Below the pieces are notes generated by a model. It worked only from the letters and a program-made list of their open reading frames with translations. It was not told where the DNA came from and did no database searches. Shown piece by piece: positions 1 through 8,583 of a stretch of 64,000 bases of DNA. Every line of letters starts with the position of its first letter. Position 1 is the stretch's first letter. The DNA is taken from positions 806,001-870,000 of the forward strand of contig NW_026516219.1 of the NCBI RefSeq assembly GCF_025602895.1, written 5' to 3'. The translations under genes and the position numbers were made by a program. The stretch comes from Polychytrium aggregatum (taxonomy: Eukaryota; Chytridiomycota; Chytridiomycetes; Polychytriales).

Positions 1-2056
1 TTCCCTCCTGCATCAAAACAGCTCCCACCGCAAAGTCGGAGGCGTCGGTGTGCACGGAGACATCCGTGTTCGGGTCGAACACAGCGAGGACAGGAGCGTT
101 CGTCAAGGCGTGCTTGAGGGTCTCGAACGCTTGGCGTTGTGGGTGGTCCCACACGAAGGGGCACTCTTTGCGGAGTAGGTCTGTGAGTGGACCGGCAGTG
201 CGCGCCAGATCGGGGATGAATCGGCGGTAGTAGTTGACGAGACCGAGAAACGACTGCACGTCAGAGACGCATGCGAGCGGCGGCCACTCGACCACAGACT
301 TGACCTTGGCGGGGTCGACTTCGATTCCTCTTCCTGAGACAACGTGTCCCAGGAACGGGACTTGATTCTTGAAGAACTCACACTTGGACAGTTTGGCATA
401 CAACTTGTGCTCGCGTAGCTTGGCCAGCACGCGGGCGACATGACCTTCATGGGTCGCTTCATCCTTGCTGTACACAAGGATATCATCCAGGTACACGATG
501 ACAGAGTTGTCGAGCTCTTGGCGGAACACATCGTTCATCAGCTGCATGAACGTGGCAGGTGCGTTCGTCAATCCGAACGGCAGCACTAGGAACTCGTACA
601 GTCCGTAGCGAGTCCTGAAGGCGGTCTTGTGGACATCATCCTCGTGGATGCGGATCTGATGGTAGCCTGAGCGGAGGTCTATCTTGCTAAAGACCTTTGC
701 TCCACTCAGACGATCCATCAACTCGTCGATCCTGGGCAACGGGTAGGTGTTCTTGATGGTCTGTTTGTTTAGTGCGCGATAGTCGACGCACATCCTGAGA
801 TCACCTTCTTTCTTCTTGACAAAGAGCACTGGTGCACCATACGGTGACTGGCTCGGGCGGATGAACCCATGGGCGAGGAGGTCATCCAACTGGCGCTTGA
901 GTTCGTCCATCTCCGTCAGCGACAGTTGGTACGTCGGTCTTGACGGAGGCGACGAGCCTGGTTCGATGTCGATGCGATGATCGACGGTGCGTTGGGGTGG
1001 CAGGCATTGTGGCAACTGGTCGGGGAATACGTCCTTGTACTCGTCGAGCAGCTTGGTCACCACAGGCGGGGGACCGGGACCGGCTTGGTCGGTGTCGTCG
1101 ACCTCACGCACGACACAGAGGAACGACGTGTCCTTCTTGATCAGCCTCTTGAATTGCATGGCTGAGAGGAGAGGTGGCATGTTGGGTGAGGCCATGCCCT
1201 GCAGGACAATGTCAGGGCCAACACGGACAGTGCGGCCTTTCCAGTCGACGACTGGAGTCGGCTCGGCACGAGCAAGCCAGCTCATGCCGAGGATGGCATC
1301 GAACTTGGTGTCGATCACTTGGAACAACAGGACAGGATGGTACTTGGGATGGAGGGCCACTCGCAGGACCACTTGGTGTGTGCACTGCTGCACACGATCG
1401 TCTGCAAGCGCCACACTCATCGGCGACTTCTTCTTGGTTGCATGTATGTTGAGCTCCTGGAGCAAGCGTCTGCTGACAAAGTTGCAGCTTGCTCCAGAGT
1501 CCACCATCATTCGGACGGTGTGACCTTGGACGGTGGCAGGGAGGTACAGCAGGGACTCTTCATGGTCCTCCTGCACAGCCTCCTGCACCATGACTTGACT
1601 TGGGGGAACGGGCGACACTTGGTCTTGGTTGGCTTCATCACGGCCACTCGGACATTTTGGATAGGGTTCGGCCATTGCGGGGGCCTGCGGCGTCAGCACG
1701 CCATTGCACACGACGTCCACGGCTTGCGGACACATGTCGGAAGCATCCGACACACACGACTTGACAGGGGTGAGGGCACAGGCGGTCCTGTCCCTCAAGG
1801 GTTCTTGATTTTCTTTTTTGTTTTGGTTTTCAATTTTGGTTTTCTCTTCACGTTCGTGGAGAGGCAGGCGGCTTGCGCCACCATGCACCTCTCGCACGAC
1901 GCACAACACTTGGTTTGTTTCTCCTTCGGGGGAGGGGGCGAGGTGAACTTCCTCTGGAGACGCGTGGACTGCATTGAGCAATCCACGGCGTTGGTCTCCT
2001 ACTAGGGCTCCAGAGCCACCTAGTAGGGTCGGCCGTTTCCCGACTTCATGGGGCAC
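1..2056 (-). CDS. pol: pol polyprotein of A1 (protease, RT, start of RNase H), partial
   Basis: The frame lies -1 relative to gag and is entered at the slippery heptamer at 2035-2041, so the upstream GTG-like start is not needed. It corresponds to residues 1 to about 685 of the 1310-residue A3 pol. It contains the retropepsin DSGA motif, the RT core with YLDD, and the RNase H start (TDASDFA). RNase H, integrase and chromodomain continue beyond the left edge. No stop is seen in the part present, so the copy may be intact. Confidence 0.85.
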   Translation of the reverse strand, partial: MPHEVGKRPTLLGGSGALVGDQRRGLLNAVHASPEEVHLAPSPEGETNQVLCVVREVHGGASRLPLHEREEKTKIENQNKKENQEPLRDRTACALTPVKSCVSDASDMCPQAVDVVCNGVLTPQAPAMAEPYPKCPSGRDEANQDQVSPVPPSQVMVQEAVQEDHEESLLYLPATVQGHTVRMMVDSGASCNFVSRRLLQELNIHATKKKSPMSVALADDRVQQCTHQVVLRVALHPKYHPVLLFQVIDTKFDAILGMSWLARAEPTPVVDWKGRTVRVGPDIVLQGMASPNMPPLLSAMQFKRLIKKDTSFLCVVREVDDTDQAGPGPPPVVTKLLDEYKDVFPDQLPQCLPPQRTVDHRIDIEPGSSPPSRPTYQLSLTEMDELKRQLDDLLAHGFIRPSQSPYGAPVLFVKKKEGDLRMCVDYRALNKQTIKNTYPLPRIDELMDRLSGAKVFSKIDLRSGYHQIRIHEDDVHKTAFRTRYGLYEFLVLPFGLTNAPATFMQLMNDVFRQELDNSVIVYLDDILVYSKDEATHEGHVARVLAKLREHKLYAKLSKCEFFKNQVPFLGHVVSGRGIEVDPAKVKSVVEWPPLACVSDVQSFLGLVNYYRRFIPDLARTAGPLTDLLRKECPFVWDHPQRQAFETLKHALTNAPVLAVFDPNTDVSVHTDASDFAVGAVLMQEG
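1998..2041 (-). promoter_or_regulatory. -1 ribosomal frameshift signal of A1
   Basis: On the minus strand, heptamer GGGAAAC (2035-2041) lies in gag phase as G GGA AAC. It is followed by a 7-nt spacer and then the same hairpin described for A3, which holds the gag stop codon. Confidence 0.85.
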
Positions 2057-2841
2057 TCCTTGGCCTGGTGTCCCGGTCGGTGACAGAAGAAGCAGGAACC
2101 ATGGCGGAGGTCCTCCTGCTTCTGTCTGTCCTTGGGGGAGACAGTGGCAGCTTGCTGGAACCGGGAGCGGGGAGGGCCACGAGCCTCCATGGCGTTGACG
2201 TCAACGTCCATGGGCTCAGGCATGGGTCTTGCGGGCGGGGCCGGGCGAGGCGGACGGGCTGGGACGTGATGAGACCGATGGCCGCCTGCCAGCTGCGGGT
2301 AGAACTGGCGGCCATGGTACTGGACGTTGTCGAGGTTCTCGGCAACGTCCATCATCACGTCCAGGGACTTGCGGGCATCAGGGTTGCTGGCGATGTACTC
2401 TCTGATCTTGGGCTTGAGGCCCTTCTGGAAGAGGTACATCGCATCAGCAGAGCCCAGCTCCTCAATCTGGGAGGAGAGGTCTTCAAACTCCTCGATGTAG
2501 CGGGTCACAGAACCACGCTGCACGAGAGAGTATAGCTTGTCACGGGCAATGAGTTCAGCATTGGGGCTGCCGAAGCGGCGACGGAGGCGGTCCTTGAAGT
2601 CGTCAAACACACCTTCGCTCTGCTCGTCGAACCCTTGGCGGCGGTACCAACGGTACGCCTGGTCCTTTAAGCAGAGCTTGGCGGCGACGATGTGGTGGGT
2701 GGGGGCGACTTGGGCAGCATCGAGGTAGTCCTCGAGTTGCTGCAGCCAGTCCTCCACCGAGGAGGAGCGGCTCTTCCCAGTAAACACTGGGGCACGGAAG
2801 GTCTTGAGGAAGGCTTCCGGAAGTGGGCGGGGGTTGCTCAT
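2020..2841 (-). CDS. gag: gag of A1, 273 aa
   Basis: Capsid/nucleocapsid protein forming the virus-like particle that packages the element RNA. The start follows the LTR by 122 bases, as in all A copies, and is the first in-frame ATG. The protein has a retrotransposon-gag capsid region (about residues 15-165, including a WYRRQG segment), a proline/arginine-rich stretch, and one CCHC zinc knuckle near the C terminus (C250, C253, H258, C263). Its end overlaps pol by 37 bases. It appears identical to the A3 gag. Confidence 0.93.
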   Translation of the reverse strand: MSNPRPLPEAFLKTFRAPVFTGKSRSSSVEDWLQQLEDYLDAAQVAPTHHIVAAKLCLKDQAYRWYRRQGFDEQSEGVFDDFKDRLRRRFGSPNAELIARDKLYSLVQRGSVTRYIEEFEDLSSQIEELGSADAMYLFQKGLKPKIREYIASNPDARKSLDVMMDVAENLDNVQYHGRQFYPQLAGGHRSHHVPARPPRPAPPARPMPEPMDVDVNAMEARGPPRSRFQQAATVSPKDRQKQEDLRHGSCFFCHRPGHQAKECPMKSGNGRPY

Positions 2842-2963
2842 GGCAGGGGCAGGCTCCAGGGACAGAGAGGAGAGTCGGTCGGCAAGAGAGGCGGGATCCA
2901 GCTTGAGGATCTAGAAAGAGGACAAACAGGACGAAAACAAGACGAGGATTTCCGATGCTACCA

Positions 2964-3273
2964 TGTAACGTCCACTACTGGGACGTTGGGGCAAGACGGG
3001 GAGGGAGGGGGTACAAGACAAGACAGGACGGGGCAGAACAGGGCGGTGCTAGGCTACTCTAGCGGACGGGTGAGCTCGGGGAGCACTTACGTTTATTCAC
3101 GATAAAACCGAACTCCAGACAAACGGGGGGGAACGGGGGCAACCCGCAGGTATACCCTGCGGTGGCCTGCCTGCGGTGCGTGAAAACGCAAAGCGCAGCA
3201 CAGGTCACGACCCACTGCGCCGCGCAGTACGCGCAGTACGCGCAGCACAGCGTCGGAGATACCATCTCCTACA
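2964..3273 (-). repeat. 5' LTR of A1 (310 bp)
   Basis: In element orientation it begins TGTAGGAGAT and ends GGACGTTACA, followed directly by TGGTAGCATCGGA. It is one base longer than the other A LTRs because of one extra G in a G run near 3127. Confidence 0.95.
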
Positions 3274-3650
3274 ACCTGTTGGACTTGCCACCTGGAAGCA
3301 AGCTCCATCCTGTCTTCCATGTGTCCAAGCTGCGTCGCCACACGACCCGCAGTCCAGCACAGTTCCCCGACGCCGACGAAGGTGTCCCGGACGACGCACC
3401 ACTGGAAGACGACCTCGGACAATACTATACTCAAGAATATGAAGTCGAAAGGATCGTGAGGCACAAGAAAGTGGCTGATGGGTCACTTCGGTTTTATGTC
3501 AAGTGGGTTGGTTACCCACACTCGGGCAACACATGGCAAACACTGGAGGACTTGTCCCATGCACCCGAGGAGCTGAGTAAATACGGTAAACACCTCGAGG
3601 AGCCCCAAATAAAGAGCACACGCAGGGCTCCTCGCAGGAAGCCTTCTTAA
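3274..3650 (+). pseudogene. A2 pol C-terminal fragment (chromodomain)
   Basis: Encodes the last 125 or so residues of A pol, from the linker after integrase through the chromodomain ([11 protein letters not shown] ... YVKWVGY) to the normal TAA stop 9 bases before the LTR. It has no start of its own. The upstream reading into the inverted A1 LTR is an accident of the junction. The rest of A2 lies left of the window or is lost. Confidence 0.88.
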
Positions 3651-3659
3651 GTGTGGGAG

Positions 3660-3968
3660 TGTAGGAGATGGTATCTCCGACGCTGTGCTGCGCGTACTGC
3701 GCGTACTGCGCGGCGCAGTGGGTCGTGACCTGTGCTGCGCTTTGCGTTTTCACGCACCGCAGGCAGGCCACCGCAGGGTATACCTGCGGGTTGCCCCCGT
3801 TCCCCCCGTTTGTCTGGAGTTCGGTTTTATCGTGAATAAACGTAAGTGCTTCCCGAGCTCACCCGTCCGCTAGAGTAGCCTAGCACCGCCCTGTTCTGCC
3901 CTGTCCTGTCTTGTCTTGTACCCCCTCCCTCCCCGTCTTGCCCCAACGTCCCAGTAGTGGACGTTACA
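3660..3968 (+). repeat. 3' LTR of A2 (309 bp)
   Basis: TGTAGG to GTTACA ends. Two base changes from the family consensus are visible (GTGCTTCCC for GTGCTCCCC, and CCCTGTCC for CCCCGTCC). Confidence 0.95.
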
Positions 3969-3969
3969 C

Positions 3970-6225
3970 TCGGTCTCGTTCCTTGGTTTCATGGTCTCGC
4001 CCGAGGGCATCGGTATGGAGCGATCCAAGCTCTCTGCGATCTTGGATTGGCCCATACCGCGCAACATCTCGGATCTTCGATCCTTTGTCGGGTTTGCGAA
4101 CTTCTATCGACGCTTCATCGATGGATACGCAAAGATCGCGGGGCCCATGACTCGGCTCTTCCGGAAGACGCATGGCTTCCAGTGGTCCCGCGAAGCCGAT
4201 AAAGCATTCAGATCCTTGAAGGATGCCTTCGTTTCGGAGCCCGTTCTGGTGCATCCGGACCCATCCAAGCCGTTCGTCGTAGAGTCAGATGCGTCGGACT
4301 TTGCGCTTGGATGCGTGCTCTCCCAGCGGGGTGCTGATGATCGCCTTCATCCTTGCTCGTTCCATTCGCGGACACTCTCGAATGCTGAACGTAACTACAG
4401 CATATACGAGAAAGAGCTGTTGGCGATCAAGGAGGCTTTCGAGGCGTGGCGACACTACCTCGAAGGCGCCCAGCATCCCGTTGCCGTTCTGACCGATCAC
4501 AAGAACTTGGAGTACCTGGCAACGGCTCGCATCCTAAACCAGCGTCATGCACGGTGGTCCCAGTTCTTGTCTCGGTTCGACATCCGCATCCAGTACCGTC
4601 CTGGTGCGAGGAACGGCAAGGCCGATGCCCTGTCTCGTCGCTCGGACTACATCCCTTCGTCGGCCTCCGTGTCGAGGGATCCGCCTCTGCTTCTCGATCC
4701 TGCCGCGGTGATACGCGTGCTCCGAAGCAGAGACGCCCGCTCTTCGGTTGCAAGTCGCAGTGACCCTGTGGATTTGCTGCAGCTCATAGCCGAAGAGCAG
4801 GCTCGGGATCCCGGTCTAGACAAATACCGTCGTGACCCGAAGTTCGTCTGGAATGGCCAGTACCTCACCTTCCAGAACAGGATTGTGGTCCCAGAGTCGT
4901 GCCGAGTTCCGGCGCTCAAGTCGTGCCATGACCCAGTCGCTGTGGGTCATCCAGGCATCCGACGGACTCTGGCTCTGGTATCGCGACAGTTTTGGTGGCA
5001 AACCTATCGGAAAGATGTCAAAGAGTACGTCTCGACGTGCGACACCTGTGCACGCTCGAAAGCTCCGCGACACAAGCCGTTTGGGTTCCTGTTGCCACTC
5101 CAGACAGCCGATCGACCCTGGGGGACACTGACCATGGACTTTATCACTGATCTGCCAAAGTCCAAGGGTCACACCTGCATCTTTGTGGTGGTATGCAGCC
5201 TCACAAAGATGGCACACTTTATGTCCTGGCGTTCACTGCCGTCGGCGGAGGAGACTGCGTCACTGTTCCTCGACAATGTCTTTCGTCTCCATGGCCTCCC
5301 CGACACAGTGGTTTCAGACCGAGGAAGTCAGTTCACCTCTCGGTTCTGGAAGGCACTCTGCACGCAGCTCGGGATCCAAACCAGTCTGTCCACGGCCTTC
5401 CATCCCCAGACCGATGGACAGACTGAGAGGGTCAACCAGGTCATCAACCAATACCTGCGCTGTTACACGTCGTATCAGCAAGGTGACTGGTCCGAGCTGC
5501 TGCCGTTGGCCGAGTTCTCTTACAATAACCTCGAGAACTCGTCAACACATGCCTCGCCATTCTTGGCAACCTATGGGTTCCACCCAAGGTTCGAAGTCCC
5601 CGTTGTCGCTGGCGGCCCTGATGTTCCCTCTGCCACGGAGAGGGTTGAACATCTCCAGCGGAACCTGGCACTGTTGAAGGAGAATCTTGAGAAGGCAAAG
5701 TCTGACTACAAGCACTTCTCAGATCTCCGGAGGTCCCAGGCTCCCGACTTGCGTCCGGGCGATCAAGTCTGGGTGCTGACTCGTAACATCAGCACCACTC
5801 GCCCAAGCAAGAAGCTGGATTACCAGAGGATTGGACCATTCACCATCCTCGAGGCCGTCGGGACATTGGCTTTCCGCCTGGACTTGCCAAAGGACATAAA
5901 GGTGCACCCGGTGTTCCATGTGTCTCTTCTTGAGCCCTACAAGAAGAACTCGCTTCCGGGTCGGGTGCAAGCGCCGCCCCCTGCGGTGGTCATCGATGGG
6001 AACTTGGAGTGGGAGGTCGAAGAGATCTTAGACTCCAAGTTCGTGCGCGGAAAGCTGCACTATCTCATCGATTGGAAAGGCTACCCGGTCACCGATCGAA
6101 GTTGGGAGCCCGCCGACATTGTCTTTGCCCCAACGGTGGCCGCGGAGTACCACCGACGCTACCCAGACAAGCCTGGCCCCAGGAGAACTCAAGATGGAAC
6201 ACGCCGTAGTTTGAGGAGGAGATAG
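3970..6225 (+). CDS. pol: B1 pol, C-terminal part: RT thumb, RNase H, integrase, chromodomain
   Basis: The open frame begins at the A2 junction within the RT motif FLGFMVSPEGI and runs to a TAG abutting the LTR. Order: RT connection, RNase H (SDASDFALG, then TDHKNLEYL), integrase zinc finger (H-H-C-C, ending CDTCARSK), integrase core and chromodomain (WEVEEILDSKF ... DWKGYPVTDRSWEP). Counting from the methionine at 3991, the catalytic residues are D383, D443 and E479, giving the D,D-35-E spacing of active Ty3 integrases. The frame has no internal stop. The copy cannot function because its 5' half is separated by A2. Confidence 0.88.
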   Translation, partial: SVSFLGFMVSPEGIGMERSKLSAILDWPIPRNISDLRSFVGFANFYRRFIDGYAKIAGPMTRLFRKTHGFQWSREADKAFRSLKDAFVSEPVLVHPDPSKPFVVESDASDFALGCVLSQRGADDRLHPCSFHSRTLSNAERNYSIYEKELLAIKEAFEAWRHYLEGAQHPVAVLTDHKNLEYLATARILNQRHARWSQFLSRFDIRIQYRPGARNGKADALSRRSDYIPSSASVSRDPPLLLDPAAVIRVLRSRDARSSVASRSDPVDLLQLIAEEQARDPGLDKYRRDPKFVWNGQYLTFQNRIVVPESCRVPALKSCHDPVAVGHPGIRRTLALVSRQFWWQTYRKDVKEYVSTCDTCARSKAPRHKPFGFLLPLQTADRPWGTLTMDFITDLPKSKGHTCIFVVVCSLTKMAHFMSWRSLPSAEETASLFLDNVFRLHGLPDTVVSDRGSQFTSRFWKALCTQLGIQTSLSTAFHPQTDGQTERVNQVINQYLRCYTSYQQGDWSELLPLAEFSYNNLENSSTHASPFLATYGFHPRFEVPVVAGGPDVPSATERVEHLQRNLALLKENLEKAKSDYKHFSDLRRSQAPDLRPGDQVWVLTRNISTTRPSKKLDYQRIGPFTILEAVGTLAFRLDLPKDIKVHPVFHVSLLEPYKKNSLPGRVQAPPPAVVIDGNLEWEVEEILDSKFVRGKLHYLIDWKGYPVTDRSWEPADIVFAPTVAAEYHRRYPDKPGPRRTQDGTRRSLRRR
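6211..6225 (+). other. B1 polypurine tract overlapping the end of pol
   Basis: The purine run GAGGAGGAGATAG encodes the last arginines and the stop codon, and touches the LTR start with no intervening base. A plus-strand primer site is required next to the 3' LTR, and this is the only purine run there. Confidence 0.65.
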
Positions 6226-6644
6226 TGTGATGACCAGCATCACAACGGACCAATGAGATTGTCCCGCATGCTCTCGCCCTCCGCACCAATCATGAGTCCC
6301 CACGTGTTTGTTTGCCCCCATGCATGAGCACGCGCCGTTGCCACCCGCGTCTACTGGTTTCCTGCCTCCCCCACCGCTCGGCACATGTCCCCGGGCTGTG
6401 CCAAGCCTCTCTCGCTTGCACACCAGCCACTCTCGCACCCCCTTCTCGCTTCTCTGTGATGCTCCACCCTTCTCGCCCACTTTTGCCCCTCGACCTTCTC
6501 CCGGTCTATAAATAGCCCTGCATGTCTGAGCCTATGTTGAACACCAGTTCGAACAAAACTTGTTCTTTGGTGTTCGGGGCTAAAAGCTAATAAAGCTCAT
6601 ACCAAGCACTTGGTCTTCGTCCTTGCGCTTGTTCACTCCTTACA
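6226..6644 (+). repeat. 3' LTR of B1 (419 bp)
   Basis: Starts TGTGATGACCAGCATCACA, which contains a short inverted repeat, and ends CTCCTTACA. A TATA box (TATAAATA, 6507-6514) and an AATAAA signal (6589-6594) mark the promoter and polyadenylation region. Only this one B LTR is present. Confidence 0.88.
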
Positions 6645-7330
6645 ATCAGTGTGTCCATTTCCGGAAGGTTGCGGTTGCGGCTGAGGAAGTCGTGGATATC
6701 TGCGAGTCCTCCATCCAAGAGTTCGGCCAGTGGTGCCCACGAGTCGTAAGATGGGTCGTATCCCTGCCAGCGGAGCAGGAACTCGTGTCGATATCCAGGA
6801 AGTCGACGTCGTCGGTTGATCCTGTGTCCAATGATCGCTTCGAACACTGATTCGTCGTTGTGGTTGGGTCCGGGTTCATCAAACACAAGTTGGTCGGTCG
6901 ATGGTGTGTTGTAGGGGACGAGGGCGGAAGCGGGGAGTTCGGTTGTAAATCGGAGGGTCCTCGGGAGTCGAAGTCGATATCCAGTCGTTCCGATCTTCTC
7001 GATGATCTTGAAGGGTCCCAAGTACGGCATCCGCATCTTGGAGGGTGTGACGTCGTCCGTGCTGAAGTGATACGCGGTCGTGTCGATCAGGACTTGGTCG
7101 CCAATGTCGTAGCTGATATCGCGTCGATGTCGGTTGGCGTAGTACAGGGCCCGGTCCTGGGCCTTGCCGATGTTGTCCGAGACCAAGTCCAGAGTCGCTT
7201 GCATCTCCTCGATCGACTGTGCTACAGGGTTGGACTCGGCGATGATGTCGGTGTTGGCAGGAGTGCGAGGATGCTGACCGTGCATCAGGAAGAAGGGCGA
7301 ATGTCCAGTCGATGCTGAGTTGTGTGAGTT
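6645..7330 (-). pseudogene. C1 pol, C-terminal part with chromodomain
   Basis: Continues C1 pol after the A3 interruption. It covers the end of integrase (MHGQHPRTP region), the GPF/Y-type segment (YLGPFKIIEKI) and the chromodomain (LLRWQGYDPSYDSW). Compared with C3 pol it lacks only the last 16 codons, lost at the B1 junction. The frame is otherwise open, so damage is by insertion rather than decay. Confidence 0.85.
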
Positions 7331-7639
7331 TGTAGGAGATGGTATCTCCGACGCTGTGCTGCGCGTACTGCGCGTACTGCGCGGCGCAGTGGGTCGTGAC
7401 CTGTGCTGCGCTTTGCGTTTTCACGCACCGCAGGCAGGCCACCGCAGGGTATACCTGCGGGTTGCCCCCGTTCCCCCCGTTTGTCTGGAGTTCGGTTTTA
7501 TCGTGAATAAACGTAAGTGCTCCCCGAGCTCACCCGTCCGCTAGAGTAGCCTAGCACCGCCCTGTTCTGCCCCGTCCTGTCTTGTCTTGTACCCCCTCCC
7601 TCCCCGTCTTGCCCCAACGTCCCAGTAGTGGACGTTACA
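7331..7639 (+). repeat. 5' LTR of A3 (309 bp)
   Basis: TG/CA ends. No TATA box is visible. AATAAA lies at 7506-7511. Three perfect inverted repeats stand out: GGAGAT/ATCTCC (7335-7349), CCGCAGG/CCTGCGG (7442-7460) and AACGTCC/GGACGTT (7616-7636, one base before the final ACA). A direct repeat of GCGCGTACT also occurs in the first quarter. Confidence 0.96.
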
Positions 7640-7652
7640 TGGTAGCATCGGA
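7640..7652 (+). other. Primer-binding site, tRNA type (A3)
   Basis: TGGTAGCATCGGA follows the LTR with no gap. It would pair with a tRNA 3' end CCGATGCTACCA. Such a tRNA would have A1:U72 at its first pair, a feature of eukaryotic initiator tRNA-Met (inference). The same site follows the LTR in every 5'-complete A copy and in family C. Confidence 0.75.
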
Positions 7653-7761
7653 AATCCTCGTCTTGTTTTCGTCCTGTTTGTCCTCTTTCTAGATCCTCAA
7701 GCTGGATCCCGCCTCTCTTGCCGACCGACTCTCCTCTCTGTCCCTGGAGCCTGCCCCTGCC

Positions 7762-8583
7762 ATGAGCAACCCCCGCCCACTTCCGGAAGCCTTCCTCAAG
7801 ACCTTCCGTGCCCCAGTGTTTACTGGGAAGAGCCGCTCCTCCTCGGTGGAGGACTGGCTGCAGCAACTCGAGGACTACCTCGATGCTGCCCAAGTCGCCC
7901 CCACCCACCACATCGTCGCCGCCAAGCTCTGCTTAAAGGACCAGGCGTACCGTTGGTACCGCCGCCAAGGGTTCGACGAGCAGAGCGAAGGTGTGTTTGA
8001 CGACTTCAAGGACCGCCTCCGTCGCCGCTTCGGCAGCCCCAATGCTGAACTCATTGCCCGTGACAAGCTATACTCTCTCGTGCAGCGTGGTTCTGTGACC
8101 CGCTACATCGAGGAGTTTGAAGACCTCTCCTCCCAGATTGAGGAGCTGGGCTCTGCTGATGCGATGTACCTCTTCCAGAAGGGCCTCAAGCCCAAGATCA
8201 GAGAGTACATCGCCAGCAACCCTGATGCCCGCAAGTCCCTGGACGTGATGATGGACGTTGCCGAGAACCTCGACAACGTCCAGTACCATGGCCGCCAGTT
8301 CTACCCGCAGCTGGCAGGCGGCCATCGGTCTCATCACGTCCCAGCCCGTCCGCCTCGCCCGGCCCCGCCCGCAAGACCCATGCCTGAGCCCATGGACGTT
8401 GACGTCAACGCCATGGAGGCTCGTGGCCCTCCCCGCTCCCGGTTCCAGCAAGCTGCCACTGTCTCCCCCAAGGACAGACAGAAGCAGGAGGACCTCCGCC
8501 ATGGTTCCTGCTTCTTCTGTCACCGACCGGGACACCAGGCCAAGGAGTGCCCCATGAAGTCGGGAAACGGCCGACCCTACTAG
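7762..8583 (+). CDS. gag: gag of A3, 273 aa
   Basis: Structural Gag of the family A particle. The ATG at 7762 opens a frame with an N-terminal capsid domain typical of the retrotransposon_gag family, a basic proline-rich linker (about residues 190-215), a MDVDVNAME segment, and a single CX2CX4HX4C knuckle at C250, C253, H258, C263. The frame ends at TAG 8581-8583, inside the hairpin that stimulates frameshifting. The 122-base leader from LTR to ATG holds the primer-binding site and a short pyrimidine-rich stretch. Confidence 0.95.
   Translation: MSNPRPLPEAFLKTFRAPVFTGKSRSSSVEDWLQQLEDYLDAAQVAPTHHIVAAKLCLKDQAYRWYRRQGFDEQSEGVFDDFKDRLRRRFGSPNAELIARDKLYSLVQRGSVTRYIEEFEDLSSQIEELGSADAMYLFQKGLKPKIREYIASNPDARKSLDVMMDVAENLDNVQYHGRQFYPQLAGGHRSHHVPARPPRPAPPARPMPEPMDVDVNAMEARGPPRSRFQQAATVSPKDRQKQEDLRHGSCFFCHRPGHQAKECPMKSGNGRPY

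Larger units (their letters stand above)
1..3273 (-). mobile_element. Ty3/gypsy family A copy A1, 3' part cut by window edge
   Basis: This is the 5' half of a family A element read on the minus strand: 5' LTR, leader, gag and the first half of pol. It mirrors complete copy A3 base for base, with no shift in alignment apart from one extra G in the LTR. Its outer LTR end abuts a plus-strand A pol tail at 3274, so A1 inserted into another A element (A2). The other end of A1, and therefore its target duplication, lies outside the window. Confidence 0.9.
3274..3968 (+). mobile_element. 3' end of family A copy A2
   Basis: The final 386 internal bases and 3' LTR of a plus-strand A element. The break at ACCTG (equivalent to A3 12103) is where A1 entered in the opposite orientation. 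The right LTR end abuts B pol sequence, so A2 inserted into B1. Its LTR has two substitutions relative to other copies, which fits its outer (older) position in the nest. Confidence 0.9.
3969..6644 (+). mobile_element. Ty3/gypsy family B copy B1, 3' half
   Basis: 3' portion of a chromovirus distinct from A and C, closer to D and E by its integrase and chromodomain wording. The 5' portion is cut off by A2 and lies beyond the left edge. It is bounded on the right by an LTR with TG/CA ends. The right flank begins ATCAG, which continues C pol in minus orientation, so B1 inserted near the 3' end of C1 pol. Confidence 0.88.

Noticed and set aside
7352-7395. Short direct repeats GCGCGTACT in the A LTR as a possible CRISPR-like or satellite array
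   Set aside because: Only two units plus a partial one occur, without spacers; it is an internal LTR feature.
7512-7518. GTAAGT after AATAAA in the A LTR as a splice donor
   Set aside because: The match is only six bases and no acceptor or transcript evidence links it to gag or pol.
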